Source: Ursus arctos (lineage: Eukaryota; Chordata; Mammalia; Carnivora; Ursidae). From it: 64,000 nucleotides of DNA. Below, piece by piece: positions 35,572 through 48,200 of this stretch. The stretch lies in the NCBI RefSeq assembly GCF_023065955.2, contig NW_026622763.1, positions 81,449,299-81,513,298 on the forward strand, given 5' to 3'. Position 1 is the stretch's first letter; each line of letters begins with the position of its first letter. The notes beneath the pieces were generated by a model, which was not told the origin of the DNA, did no database searches, and worked only from the letters and a program-made list of their open reading frames with translations. The position numbers and the translations under genes were made by a program.

Positions 35572-36393
35572 AAAAAATCAAGATCATAAAGTACAAAGGA
35601 GACCAAGAAGCTGTCCCAGATCGGAGGAGACTAAGGAGATACGATAACTAAATGCAATGGATTTTGAAAAGAAAAAAGACACTCCATGGGAAAAACAATT
35701 TAATTCAAATAAAGTGTACAGATTAGCTAATGGCATTGTATCAATAGTAATTTCCTGATTCTGATCATTGTACTATGGTCATGTAACATTAGAGGAAACT
35801 GGGCAAAGAGTATACAGGAACTCTACAATTTTTGCAACTTTTCTGTAAGTCCAAATAATTTCAAGAGAGAGAGAGGAAGAAACAACCTTTAGCAAATTAG
35901 AAGTGTCTCCAGATTGTAGATTTGCATATAAAGTTCAAATATTTGTTTAGCTACCAGAACCAGAGATTTATTCTCTGTCAATGACACTCTAGCCAGCAAA
36001 CTTCAACTCAAAGTCCGCAGATGTCAATTTAATTACATAAATTATGCCTTGCCAATATTTCACCTTGGAGATATGAGGCTTCCCTCAACCTGACCTAACA
36101 ATACAACTTAAGAATTGAGCCATTGGATCAACCTCCACCCCCTCAAAAATCCATTACAGTCAGCAATGGGAAGGGAATGTGCCCAAGTGCAGAGCGATTT
36201 TCTTACTATTTATGAGGTACAAATGAGCTTTGTGAAGATTCTCCAACATCGCAACTTTGAAATGTGTGGCTTCTCCTAGTTTCCTAAGAAGTATCACCTG
36301 AAATTGGTTTTGAAATGATCATCCTACAATCTTTTTTACTACTCTATTTTGTTCATATTACTTGTTGAACATGCTTATTAAAAGTGATAGTCC

Positions 36394-36590
36394 GGGATGT
36401 CTGGCTGACTCAGTTGGTTAAGCGTCTGCCTCTGGCTCAGGTCATGATCCCAGGGTCCTGGGATAGAGTCCCGCATCGGGCTCCTTGCTTAACAGGGAGC
36501 CTGCTTCTCCCTCTGCCTGCCACTCTCCCTGCTTGTGCTCTCTCTCTCTCTGACAAATAAATAAATACAATCTTTAAAAAAACAAAAAAA
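36394..36590 (+). mobile_element. Carnivore tRNA-Lys SINE (SINEC)
   Basis: Body with GGTTAAGCGTCTGCCTCTGG and GGTCATGATCCCAGGGTCCT, then CT repeats, ACAAATAAATAAATACAATC and an A-rich tail. Target-site duplications are TAAAAGTGATAGTCC (36379-36393) and TAAAAGTGATAATCC (36591-36605). Confidence 0.95.
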
Positions 36591-37228
36591 TAAAAGTGAT
36601 AATCCAAGACCTAGTTAAAAAAGAAAAAAATTCAAACCTATTACTGCCATGCCTACTACTTCTATGACAGGTTCCAGGGGCAGAAATTGACAGAGAACAG
36701 GATAACCCAAGTCTTGTAGCACAAATTAAGATCACCAAAATCTCCCCAATGTTGGCAAGAGATAGTTACTTTCATGGGATCAAGAAATATGTAAGAAATT
36801 TGGCCATATATGGGCATGATGATGCCAAGGTTACCAAATGGTTTTCATTAAACCTGTCCTTCTCTCTTCATAAATTAGATGAAATTTGCCGTTCAGGACT
36901 GCAAACATCTCCAGTTACTTTTGCTGTTTCCCCTCCAACCCTCCTCTGAAGGTTTCCTTTACCCATTTGTCCACTCTTTACTTTCCCTTGTGTTCATACA
37001 CTTCACACAATCTTTCATCTCCCCTCCCACTAATCATTGTTTTATTCAGAGTTCAACATAAAGTCTATCTGCTTCAGGAAGCTTGGTCTAGAAAAAAAAA
37101 TGGAGTTAAGAAAATATGCTGACTGCCAATTGTTGAAAGACACACCTCCTCAATCCTGGACAATTAAACAGTTATCTCCAAAATGAATCTATGAGTCCAT
37201 AGATTGGTAGTATGCCTGGTTTATTAAG

Positions 37229-38529
37229 ATTATAATCTCCTTGTGGTTTTAGTTGCATTTTCCTAATGACTAGTGATGTTGAGCATCTTTTCATGGACCT
37301 GTTCACCTATTCAGGTCCTTTGCCCATTTTTTAACTGGGTCATTTGTTTCCTTGCAATTGAGTTGTAGAAGTTCTTTATGTATTTGGGGTACTAACTCCT
37401 TATAAGAAGCATGGTTTGCAAATATTCTTTCCCCACTCTGCAAGTTTTCTTTTCACTTTGTTGATGATTTCTTTTCCTGTGCAGAAGTTTTTTGGTTGAT
37501 GTAGTCCCACTTGTTTATTTTTTATTTTGTTGCTTCTGCTTAGGTGTCATATCCAAAAAAATCATTGCCAAGACCCATGTCAAGGAGTTTTATTCCTAAG
37601 TTTCCTTCTAGAATGGCCATCATCAAAAAGACAAGAGATAACAAATGCTGGCATGAATGCAGAGAAAAGGGAACCCTTGTGCACTGCTGGTGGATTGTAA
37701 ATTGGTGCAGACACTATAAAAAACAGTATGGAGGAGCCTCAAAAAATTAAAAATAGGACTACCATATGATCCAGCAATTCCATTTCTGGGAATGTATCCA
37801 AAGGAAACAAAAACACTAAGTCAAAAAGATATCTGCACCCCCATGTTCATAGCAGCGTTATTTACAATAGCTGAGATATGGAAACAACCTAAGTGTCCAT
37901 TACTGGATGAATGGATAAAGAAGTTGTAGAATATATATACAATGGAATATTATTTAGCCCTTAAAAAACAAGGAAATCCTACCATTTGTGACAACATGGG
38001 TGGACCTTGAAAGAATTATGCTTAGTGAAATAAGTCGGACAGAGGAAGAAATAAGCTGTATGATCTCACTTATATGTGGAATATAAAAACAAACAAAAAC
38101 AAAACTCATAGAAAAAGTGATAAAATCTGTTACCAGAGGTGGGGGAGGGGTGGGGGAGAGGATATTGGAAAGGGTGGTCAAAAGGTACAAACTTCCAGTT
38201 ACAAGATACATAAGAACTAGGGATGTAATGTACAACATGATGACTATAGCTAACACTGCTGTGTGATAATAGAACAGTTGTTAAGAGAGTACATTCTAAA
38301 GATTCTCATCATAAGGACAACAATTTTTTTCTTTTTTTTTCTTTCTTTTTATTTTATCTATATGAGAAGATGGATGTTGGGTCAACCTATTGTGCTAATC
38401 ATTTCACAATATTTGTAAGTCAAACCATCATGCTGCATACCTTAAACTTACACAGTGATATATGCCAATTATTTCTCAATAAGAAGAAAAAAATTTAAGA
38501 AATTAATTTTTAAAAATTATAATCTTCTT
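37229..38529 (+). mobile_element. L1 LINE with 5' inversion (twin-priming type)
   Basis: From about 37609 the plus strand reads as L1 ORF2 3' region (GATCCAGCAATTCCATTTCT; ACATGGGTGGACCTTGAAAG) and 3' UTR to about 38490. From about 37229 to 37608 the neighbouring upstream part of ORF2 lies in reverse orientation: its reverse complement reads AATGGGCAAAGGACCTGAAT and ATGCTCAACATCACTAGTCA. The two blocks are nearly contiguous in L1 coordinates. Candidate target-site duplications ATTATAATCTCCTT (37229-37242) and ATTATAATCTTCTT (38516-38529) frame the whole. ORF2 has stops, so this is an old inactive copy. Confidence 0.9.
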
Positions 38530-38590
38530 AAAAGCAATGATCATACTCCTTATGCCATGTGGGTACTCAAACAATAAAAAAAATCTTTTA

Positions 38591-38802
38591 TTTTTATTTA
38601 TTTATTTTTTTAAAAGATTTTATTTTATTTATTTGACAGAGAGAGAGACAGCCAGCGAGAGAGGGAACACAAGCAGGGGGAGTGGGAGAGGAAGAAGCAG
38701 GCTCATAGCGGAGGAGCCTGATGTGGGGCTCGATCCCAGGACCCTGGTATCAGGCCCTGAGCTGAAGGCAGACACTTAATGACTGAGCCACCCAGGCGCC
38801 CC
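38591..38802 (-). mobile_element. Carnivore tRNA-Lys SINE (SINEC), young, reverse
   Basis: Reverse SINE starting with the tail (TTTATTTATTTGACAGAGAG), with AACACAAGCAGGGGGAGTGG, and ending GACTGAGCCACCCAGGCGCC. The flanks AAAATCTTTTA and AATAATCTTTTAGA suggest a short target-site duplication. It lies about 60 bp beyond the 3' end of an inverted L1. Confidence 0.94.
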
Positions 38803-40181
38803 TAAAAATAATCTTTTAGAACAAAACTTCTACCTCTATTATCTCAGATGGCAAAGATAGTTCACTGTTTAAAGTGGTGCAAAGTTGCAAGAGTTAGAAC
38901 CTTCCAAAAGAATGAGCTATAATTGCTTCACAACCCCCATTCATAACCCCACCCATAACTACATCCATGTTCATTTGGGCACATTCTAGTCCAGTCTCCT
39001 CAATACCATCCCTTTATAAACCAAGTGTCTAGAACATAAAAAGTTCTTGTTTTCATTTCTGTGTCTTTTAATTTGAACATAAGACAAAGCCATTGGTCCA
39101 ATATTTTTGCCATCACTCATTACTGCATAATTATGATTAATTACTTGGCATCTTTGGATCCGTAAGTACTCAGGTTGGTGAATCAAAAACAATAAAGAGA
39201 AAAGAAATTGCATTTGTGAATGATTTTTTTTCTGGAATAATATAGTCAATGAAATAAAATGCCACCTACTACTACCTATGTTTATAATCAATTATCAGTC
39301 ATCTGTGGTCCCTTTAGCCAGCTACCCTTGAATCCCAATCATTCTACCTATTTCATTCACCTAAAAGATCCAAGAGTTAAAATGGCAAAGATCTAAAGCG
39401 AATTGGGGAAAGAACATAAATGCAAAAATAAGAGAAAATACAGTTTTCCACATTATAGAAACTTGCAAAGTCATGTTCTTCTGATCACACCTGGACCTAA
39501 TAATGATGATGATGATGACAAAGGTGACAGCAATGATGGTGATGATGAGGAGGCTTCTAGCAAGGAAGGGGTGAACTCTAGTTCCCAGAAAGAATGCTCA
39601 CCCAGGTAACGGCACGCACAGGTGACTGCACTTGGCTGCCCATGGGAGCCCCTTCCTGACATTTATTATGTGTGGTTTTGTCACGTGCTATTAACCATGG
39701 TGCCACCGTCCCCACAGAGCATGAGGAACAGAAACAGGGAGATGAATCCCTTACTTTTCTCCTGGGATTGGCCCAAAGCTTAATTACTTTTTTGTACTTT
39801 GAAATCTCCACACACATCCTAGAATGGAAATACAAAGTGACACAAAACAAGCTACTGATAGGGAAATCTGAGCTTCCTTTTAAAAATGATCTTCTAAAAT
39901 ACTCTATTTTCCTCCTAACTCCTTATTAGATATATGTATACTACACACTTTTTAGCAAAATCTTTATTCCTCTGACTCCTGAAACCAATTCTATAGGATT
40001 GCAAAGATTGGTATTTATGGGAATCTGGGGTTTTTTTTCCCCTTTAAAGATGATATGATGCAATGGCTCGGACACGCTTCTAGTCTTTTAAGATGAGGTC
40101 AGAGTTGAAAGATGGGAAAGGAAGCAGACAGCATGGTCAGAGAGCTGTGGTGCCATTTTTCTCAGGAGTGAGAGGACAGGT
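38803..40181. other. Unannotated intron 1 sequence
   Basis: Short imperfect (GAT)n at 39500-39552. No gene or transposon recognised. Confidence 0.45.
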
Positions 40182-40196
40182 AAGAAGCACCAAGGT

Positions 40197-40387
40197 AGGG
40201 GCACCTGGGTGGCTCAGTCATGAAGCATCTGCCTTCAGCTCAGGTCATGATCCCAGAGTCCTGGGATCGAGCCCCACATCCGGCTCCCTGCTCAGTGGGA
40301 AGCCTGCTTCTCCCTCTCCCACTCACCCTACTTGTGTGTTCCCTCTCTCGCTGTCTCTGTCAAATAAATAAATAAAAATTAAAAAAA
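40197..40387 (+). mobile_element. Carnivore tRNA-Lys SINE (SINEC), young
   Basis: Near-consensus SINE with head GGGGCACCTGGGTGGCTCAG and tail GTCAAATAAATAAATAAAAA. Identical 15-bp target-site duplications AAGAAGCACCAAGGT lie at 40182-40196 and 40388-40402, which supports a recent insertion. Confidence 0.97.
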
Positions 40388-40402
40388 AAGAAGCACCAAG
40401 GT

Positions 40403-42862
40403 TATGATTAATAAGTTCAGTTAAGCCCATGGGAGAACCTCAGACACCAAGTAGTTGAACGTTATTGCCCGTCTTCCTGGGATTCAACATTTCAAAGTGG
40501 GTTTGAGGAAGAGAATATAAAACTAAGTCTAACTCAGGACAGAGACTGTGTAGAGCCAGTGACAAGAATCAACTGTGTAAGACTCAAAAAGTGATTCCTT
40601 TTAAACAAATATTCACGTTTTCTTGACTTTCATTGCCCAGAAATATGAGGGTGGAAGATTAGGAGAGAATGATTTTGTCTAGAAAATACAGGTAAGTAAT
40701 TATACAGGATAAGTGAGAATCTCTTCCTGCATATTTTAGCTATTGGGCTAAAAAAAAAAAAAAAAAACCCACCGCAAACCCACATCGTTAGCACACCCCA
40801 GAAGTGCAACAGCATTACACATCACTGCAGAACGGCCGCACGCCACACAATAGCCACGGGACTGCCCCGATGTCAGAGCGCATTCCTTCCCTCTGTTTCT
40901 CACGTCAACTGGTTGCAGGAGATGAAATCAAATTAAATATTTCCCTCTCATACTTTGTAAATTCTGAGAGACAATGCTGTGAAAATTAACTGAATTCTAA
41001 ACAAACACGAAAGTTGGGAAATTTCTACCAAAACCTCTTCAGCATCTCTCCTCTCTGAACTATTTTTAACATTGAAAGAAAATATTTGTTTGTATATTTT
41101 TCCTTGGGGAGGCGGGGGGGCGGGGAGGAAGGACAGAAGATGAAAGGCCTGGGAGTGGGTGCTGTCTTTGAAATAAGCGGCCTCAAATACCCCTTTCATC
41201 TTCCAAGGGTTCCTTACTTGCAGCGCATAAAAGAAATCCCCAAAACAACGCCAATCCAATTAAATGTTAAGGTGGGTTCCACAGTCACGGAAGCTTCGCA
41301 GAGCTGGGTCCCAGGTCTTCCGCTCCTTGAAGGAAGGCACTGGGGTCCCCCACGGCTTCAACAACTTGGAAAAGCATTTCCTCCTTCAGAGTATCTGTGA
41401 TCCTCAAAATTAAGTGTCCATCAGGGACAGGATGGCCTGTGCCCTGACACGGCTTCTCACCTGGGTTCAGGGTTGCTTCCCCAGATGTTACCTGTTACAG
41501 CACACCAATTCCAAGTCTGTCACGCTGGCCTCTACCCACAATTGCTTCACTACCCTCCATCAGCCCTTAAGAAGAGTCACTCACTATTACTTGGCCGCTG
41601 GACTAGAACTAAATTCAAACTTGTGAGTGGTCAAGAGACAGCACTGCTCCTGTACAGTGGGATCACGGGAGATGCCTGGGTCTGCTATCAAACCAAGCCT
41701 CTGCTTGGTTTGACACACACTGGAGGAAACCCCGTTTGTTACTTTATAGCTTGAAAATAAGTTTCATGAGATGCCCGTGCTTTGGTCATTACACTTTCGT
41801 GGACGAAATGAAATTCATGCCTTAACAGTCAATGAAAAAAAATCATCCTACCCTGCAGCAAAGCCCTAGATTTGGGCTGCTAATGAGGTTTGAGAAAGGA
41901 ACAAATACAGGAGAGACGCTCCTGAAGGAAAAACCCATCCTCATACATGAGAGTGCCTACGAGTGCTCGCTCGGGAAGGGAGGCCCGCTATCCCCGCAAC
42001 TCCCAAAGCCCAAGGCCTTGGGAGAAGGCCTCCCCTCCGAGAAGTGATGGCTTCCTAAGAACAACAATGGCCCTGACAGTTTTTCAGCTTCACCATTAAT
42101 TTTCCATAAAGAGCAGTTTTCTCGATGAGCGCTTGTGTCAGGCAGGGCCTGATGCTTCAGAAACCTGTAATTATTCTTGGCTCCCCACCCCCCACAGCCT
42201 CTGCACCTGTGTCAGTTCAAGGCACCAGCTGGTCATGTCTTGCCTCCTGCCTCTTAACGGGGTGGGGTGGGGGGGCAGGGGAGCCTTCATTGAAAACCCA
42301 AACTCACATTACTTGCCTCTTCTTCCAAAACGCAGAAACAAAACAAAAATTTTAAACTCACCAATCTCATCCCTTCCCCCAACGGGTCTTGCCAAAGGAA
42401 ACAAATAAACATTAATTGGCTAGAGAGCCTTCATTCAAACCAAAATTACTGAAAAACACAGTAACAAGGAAAGGTCTGACAAGGGGTTATTAATCCTGTT
42501 TTACAACCCACTCTTACTCAACCCCCGCCCGCTCCCGTTAACTTCGCACACACATGCACACACCCTCCCCAAACTCCCCGGGCCCCTTTGCACTGAGTGG
42601 CCAAGATGGGAACATGCCGAACCCATTGCATCATCTCCCCTGCCTCTCCCAAATCACTTGAACAGGCTGACTCAGGCTACTGGGAGGTTTTTTTTTAAAA
42701 GCAAAACTCATTTCATTGACTCCCTTCTGGAACATTGCTATATCCTTCTCAGTTGGATTAATTAAATATACCTTTCCCCTAACCCCCCATAAAAAAACTG
42801 CTTCTTTTACCCCAAAGCACAGTTGTACACGTGTACAATGTACAGACACATGTGTGCGCATC
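40403..42862. other. Repeat-poor intron 1 block with G-rich runs
   Basis: No transposon recognised over 2.4 kb. Includes G-quadruplex-type runs at 41106-41127 and 42259-42281, a small hairpin at 41688, and an A run at 40750. Confidence 0.45.
41688..41713. repeat. Perfect 11-bp hairpin, 4-nt loop
   Basis: TCAAACCAAGC, loop CTCT, then GCTTGGTTTGA. The stem is exact. Function unknown. Confidence 0.85.
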
Positions 42863-42894
42863 TACTCTCTCACACACACTCTCTCATACACACT

Positions 42895-42956
<62 letters not shown>
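42895..42956 (+). repeat. (TC)n(AC)n compound microsatellite
   Basis: About 14 TC units join directly to about 15 AC units. Shorter ACTCTCTC interruptions precede it from 42863. Confidence 0.95.
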
Positions 42957-42957
<1 letters not shown>

Positions 42958-43344
42958 CAAGTGTGAATTTCCCAAAAACAACAGGTTCAAATCCTATGAG
43001 GCCCTCATGGCAGATACAATTCAGTGGCAATGGCTGGTGATCATAAAGGATATCTTCAAATCTAAGAGAGTTTTCAGGAACTTCCACTGTGGAATGGTGA
43101 GGACAACAGGGGAGCACTAGGCGGGGTATTTGCTCTACTCCTCAGACAGGGTAAAATGGCAGCCAAAAATATAACGAAACCAAGCCCTAACCCGCTTGTC
43201 CTGCCGTGGACGGTTGTACATTTACTTAATTTGAGGTACTCATAATCAACTTTCCAAAATACTTAAGGTGACTGTGTATGTGCCACTGAGCAGCTCACCC
43301 CGGGTAAGGAAATAGAGCGCCCTGTGCACACGGAGGGGTGGAAG

Positions 43345-43566
43345 ACAGGGGGCTAAGAGTACTGGCCCTGGAGCCAGACTGCCTGGGTCCAAAATTAGGT
43401 GACACTACTTACTAGCTTGCATCGCTGTTGGGCAAGTTACGTAACCCCTCTGTGCCTCGGTTTCCTCACCTGCCACACAGGAGTGTGTGAGAGTCCAATC
43501 ACTTGACAACTGTCGAGTGCTTACAACAGCACCTGAAACCCACACTATGTCTGTTGTGGCTGTTAC
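43345..43566 (+). mobile_element. MIR SINE, nearly full length
   Basis: TGGAGCCAGACTGCCTGGGT, TTGGGCAAGTTACGTAACCC, TGTGCCTCGGTTTCCTCACC and AACAGCACCTGAAACC follow the MIR consensus order. Confidence 0.9.
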
Positions 43567-44086
43567 CTAGCTAGTGTTATTTCACCGCACTTCCAAGAAG
43601 ACAGTAAATATAATCAAATGTAACAATGACATAGAAATGGTAAATAAAAAATACCAAATAATCATCAAAGTAAAATAAACCTGTTGCATATAACAGGGGA
43701 CTCTGGCTGGGTGACATGTCTCACTGAGGGTTCAGTTTCCTCTTCTCCCAGGCAAATGGGCTAGACTTCTAAGGAACCTACTAGTCTAGAGTTCTATGCT
43801 GCTGTGAAATCACAGTGGAAGGGTAGAGACCAAACGTGAGAATGGCTCACTCAGAACAGGCTCAGAGGAATGGACACATGGCTCTGTTGCCCAGTCAGGT
43901 GGTGAGAAGAAGGAGGTTGGAGACTCTAGAAGATGGTGATCCTTCTCCAGGACGCTGTGGAACTAACTCCCTGGTTCTCCATGGATATCAGCCTCACCAG
44001 CATCTAAATGTAAACTTCACTAGAATGGAGGCTCCTCAGATAACCTGGAATAGTCCCTGAATCATGGCCTGTCTCAAGCACTTCTC

Positions 44087-44138
44087 GAATGAATGAATGA
44101 ATGAATGAATGAATGAATGAATGAATGAACGAATGAAG
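44087..44138 (+). repeat. (GAAT)n microsatellite
   Basis: About twelve GAAT units with one GAAC interruption near the right end. Confidence 0.93.
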
Positions 44139-44989
44139 TAACTCCCAAACAAGCCAGTCAAAAGTCAACAGTGATCCCAATCCTGGGCAGGCAGGAGTAC
44201 AAGAGTATGACGAAAGCCAAACATTCTCCCTTCTTAGAACAAAGAACATCAGGAACGATGTGTAAGCATTTACTACCAGCAGTTCTTGTAGGATACATCA
44301 GTATTTTAAGATCCAGCTGTAGGTAATATTTAATTGTCTGCTCGGTGGTTTTCATTTGAGAAAAGAAATCTTTCAGTGTTTACTGTCTGGGATACATCCA
44401 GTATTCTCAGCTGAGAGGCACATTTAGGTTTAGAAAAGGCTACAGGGCGACCCTGGGAATATGTACCTAGGTAGGAAGTAAAAACCATTTCCTCACCAAA
44501 GAGAGTGTCTCCCTCTCTTCTGTTACTTCCTTTTTTCTCCTCTGACCTTCAGAAACCAGGAACAGAAGCAATAGACAAGTAGATAAGATACGATTTTCAA
44601 CTCTCATTCTTTTTTGAGGAAAAGAACCTGACCTAGGAATCAGGTTCGATCCCCACTTTCCCCCACACTGTCGCCACCCTCCCCACTAACTAAACTACTG
44701 AACCCGTACAGGGAGTTCACTTCCTTCTCCGCAAAATGAGTGAACCCATACTCACAGATCCCTTCCAGCTCAAACTACTTGCTGACGATCCTTCTGTGGC
44801 CTGCCATCACGCCTACCTCCTTGCTGTGGCACATCAGCTCCTACAAGATCTGGCCTTGTTCTCCTCATTTCTGACCCCCCCACCCCCACCCATTCACACA
44901 AACACACCAGGCTCATACCTTTCTGAGAGCTGCTGTGCCACTATTCTCACACCCCAAATGCAGACTCCCCAGGTCACTGCATACCTGCT

Positions 44990-45280
44990 TCCTTTTAAAT
45001 CTAGTATGTTTGGGCTTAATTGTCACCTATTCAGTGTTCTTTGATCTGCCTGGGTAAAGTAGCCCAAACACCCCATTCGTTCTCCATCATACTACCTTGC
45101 TTTATTCGTTTTTTAGTATTTACCAAGTCCTGGAAAGATCTACATTATTTGTTTGCATTTCTACTGTCTACCTTTCTCTACTGGGATAGAAGTTCCAAGA
45201 GAGTAGAATTAGTTGCATGTATCGATGAATCTAGTACAGTACCTGGAAAAGACACCCAAAACATACCAGCTGAATGAATG
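44990..45280 (+). mobile_element. L2 LINE 3' end
   Basis: TAATTGTCACCTATTCAGTG, ACTGGGATAGAAGTTCCAAG, GTACAGTACCTGG and TGAATGAATGAACAAATGAA follow the L2 3' end order. Diverged. Confidence 0.6.
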
Positions 45281-48200
45281 AACAAATGAACCAACAAAGC
45301 CATTAATCAATCTTGGAATTCCAAGGAAGACTAGTTGGTCTATCCTAAATCTGTCCTGAAATGTCTACTTTATTAGGTCTAAGCCTTCATCATCATTTTT
45401 CCTCCTCAGTTCAACTGTTAGCACTGAGAAGGTACTCGCTGATGTGCACTCATCAAATGGGAGTAAAATGGAGGCTCTTTTCAACACAAAGAGATCAGTC
45501 TTGGGTCCTTAAATCTGCCCATTTCAAACAGATGCCAAAAGGACATTTCTTCCCAGCTGTCCCTGTTGCATCGTGTGCTCCGAGAGTCGCTCTCGCTTGG
45601 ATGAACAAAACCTACCCCCCGCCTGGCCTCGGCACCAGGTGCTTATTAACTGGTGCCTTGAGGGACTAGATTAAAGGTAGAGGCTCAAGCCACTTTATGT
45701 CATGTATTCCCATTTCTATCAGCTAAAAGGACCTCCCTGAGAAAAGCAACTCTAGCCCCTGGTCTCCAAAGCACATGAGGGTCACATCCGTTTGGTCCCC
45801 AATGTTTGCATCCTTACTATCATCAGTCCTTAAATGATGAAGTTCATTCAAATCTAGCAGTCATCAAGAAATTGTGTTTTCTGTCACCCTAAATAATGCC
45901 GCACGCCACTTACAAAGGTAAAGCCCCCGAAGTTCCTGTTTGGGGCCATTCTTGTGACTTCCCATAAATTCCTAAACACAGAAGGATTTCATTCCTCTCC
46001 ATTCCCTTTAAGAACTTTACATAAAAAGATATCTCTACTGAGAGGTGCTATTTATTTCAGGATCATTATTTCACAGATACAGAGCCCTCAAACACTGAAC
46101 CTGGAAGTGAGCCAAAATCCAATTAAGAGGGTATGGCGTTTGAACTAGGCAAGAGCTAAGGGTGAAAATGTTGAATATAGCTGTACAGGGTTTGTGTGTG
46201 TGCGTGCACGCGTGTGTCACTGACAATGAAATGTAGATTCTTTTTCATGTATTTCCGAATGCCTTTCTCTAAACCTATCGTTGTTCCCAGAGCCACTGTT
46301 CCCTTTCTTGTTCATTATGTTAGGCAATAGGAATCTTTCACATGCTGGCTGGACAAAGATGAGGGGGAAACGAAGAAAAGGTTTTCCATCATGGAAAGAA
46401 AAGTAAAATTGTGCTTGGCCCATTTCAGAACCACACTACAATGTTGCAGATTTCAAATTAGCAATTTAACCCAACCTGACAGGGAAGAATCAAGTGCTGG
46501 GGCCCTGAAGTTTGGATTCTAGTAGCGGGGGCCCCTCACTTAACCTCAGGTGGCTCAGCTGATATCGGATGACATGCACTTTCAGGCACACCAGAGCCTC
46601 ACTGAAGAAGAGACACTAATTTGAATCATCACTGCCATCCCCTCTCCCCTTTGTTCCTGTCTGAACCAATTTCCATACAGTTTCAAAGAAATCATCAGCC
46701 CATGCAAAGGGGAAATCCCAAAGGACCAAGAATTACATTAGCAGCATAAGGGGGAAAATCTAATTTCCAATCCAGTTGCTTTGTTGTTTCAACCTCTAAG
46801 GAAGGTTCCTACATATGCACAACATAAATTAAGTTTTAAAACACCACTGTGATTCAAAATTAATAAAAACTCTCATGGGGAAAAGGTGGTTCTTGGTACA
46901 AATCTCCTTACACAATGAGGGTCAACTCTACCCAGAGCTCGTGGGTGGTCTGTGTCTTTGAGGTCTCAATCATCTCAGGAAACAAAATATTTTAGGACAG
47001 CATATATTCATTGAAACCAATGGACTTGCTACTTAATAGATTATGGTAAATGAATTCTCAGTCGAGGCAGTACCCACATTAAGAATTCTTAAACTACCTT
47101 GTTGACAGAACTCACCGAGACGTATTCTAAACACTGAGATGGTCCAAATTAAGGATGCCTTTTTGGCATGACAGGCTATGCCAATACAATTTCCTAGTAC
47201 CCTACTTGCTGGAATAAAACTCATGGCAAGACACCAGTTTGACTACATCATTAATTAACCTGAACCACATACCGGAACATTGCTGCTAATAAAACTCCCC
47301 TATAAAGAAAACATGTTTTCTCTACTGAGAATCCTGGAATGCAGGCCCCAGCAGAGCCACAGCCTTAATTAAGAAGATATTTTGATATTGCGTCTCTATC
47401 TGTGATTGCCCTGAAATTTGGTCATATTTGTCTGGATCGTCCATAACTCGAGTTCTTGAACGTGCTTTTTGGAAAAAGAAAATGAAAATGACATCCACAT
47501 TATCAGGATGTGCAAACAACTATGCGAATGAAAGGATCACTTTCGATAAGGTAGGGGTGCTTTATCTGTGTGTGCTGTTCTTAAAAGCACAGTCTGAGCT
47601 CTCAACCCACGATCCACTGAATGAGAGATCTATAGAAACCTTCCATTTTCTCTAGAAAACAGGCTGACAGAATCAGGAACAGAGTCATAACTACAGCAGC
47701 CAGATGAAACAGGGACTTTTCAATCCAATCCACATGAAATGATACATACTTTTTACAGAGAATTCCTATGTGAACAGCTTCTGAAAATGCTTATCAACAT
47801 TGGTCATGTAACCTCAGAGTCCCCCTGTGAGACAACTAGGGAGCAAGGATTAAAATCCCCATCCTATTTATAAGGAGCCCAACCTAGTAAAGAAAACTGG
47901 GTTTTCCAGTTCTGTAGCCATACTATCAATAAGGCCAGAAACAGAACCAGAAGTTTCTTGACTACTTTTTGGCTTTTTCTGGTCCACCTCTAAACCTTCT
48001 ACCAGGACCTCAAAACATTCTAGAAATTCGACGAACTATCATCCGTCAGTAACCTTGAAGGAACAGGATTCCTGACAAAGGTTCAGCATCTTCCCAAACT
48101 GGAAACACAACACTTTATCACAAGCTTTTCAACTACATATCTCTATGTAATTTCTCCCAGTAAGGCTGGAAGAAGTGCCTTGGTTTTGACATCACCCTTT

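Larger units (their letters stand above)
34330..35880 (+). mobile_element. Old L1M-type LINE 3' region split by two SINEs
   Basis: Segments before, between and after the SINEs at 34.55 and 35.38 kb read as one continuous ancient L1 3' region. Landmarks are GGGCACCTTGGAGAAATAGT, GATAATGGATTTTAATTCAT, AACCTCAATATAATCATGAG, CATTCTACAAAATAACTGGC and the terminal TTTTTGCAACTTTTCTGTAA. The exact subfamily is not assigned, and the left edge is approximate. Confidence 0.75.

Noticed and set aside
42716..43120. 134-codon open frame on the plus strand
   Set aside because: It crosses the (TC)n(AC)n microsatellite, which gives long Leu/Ser and Thr/His runs. No other support.
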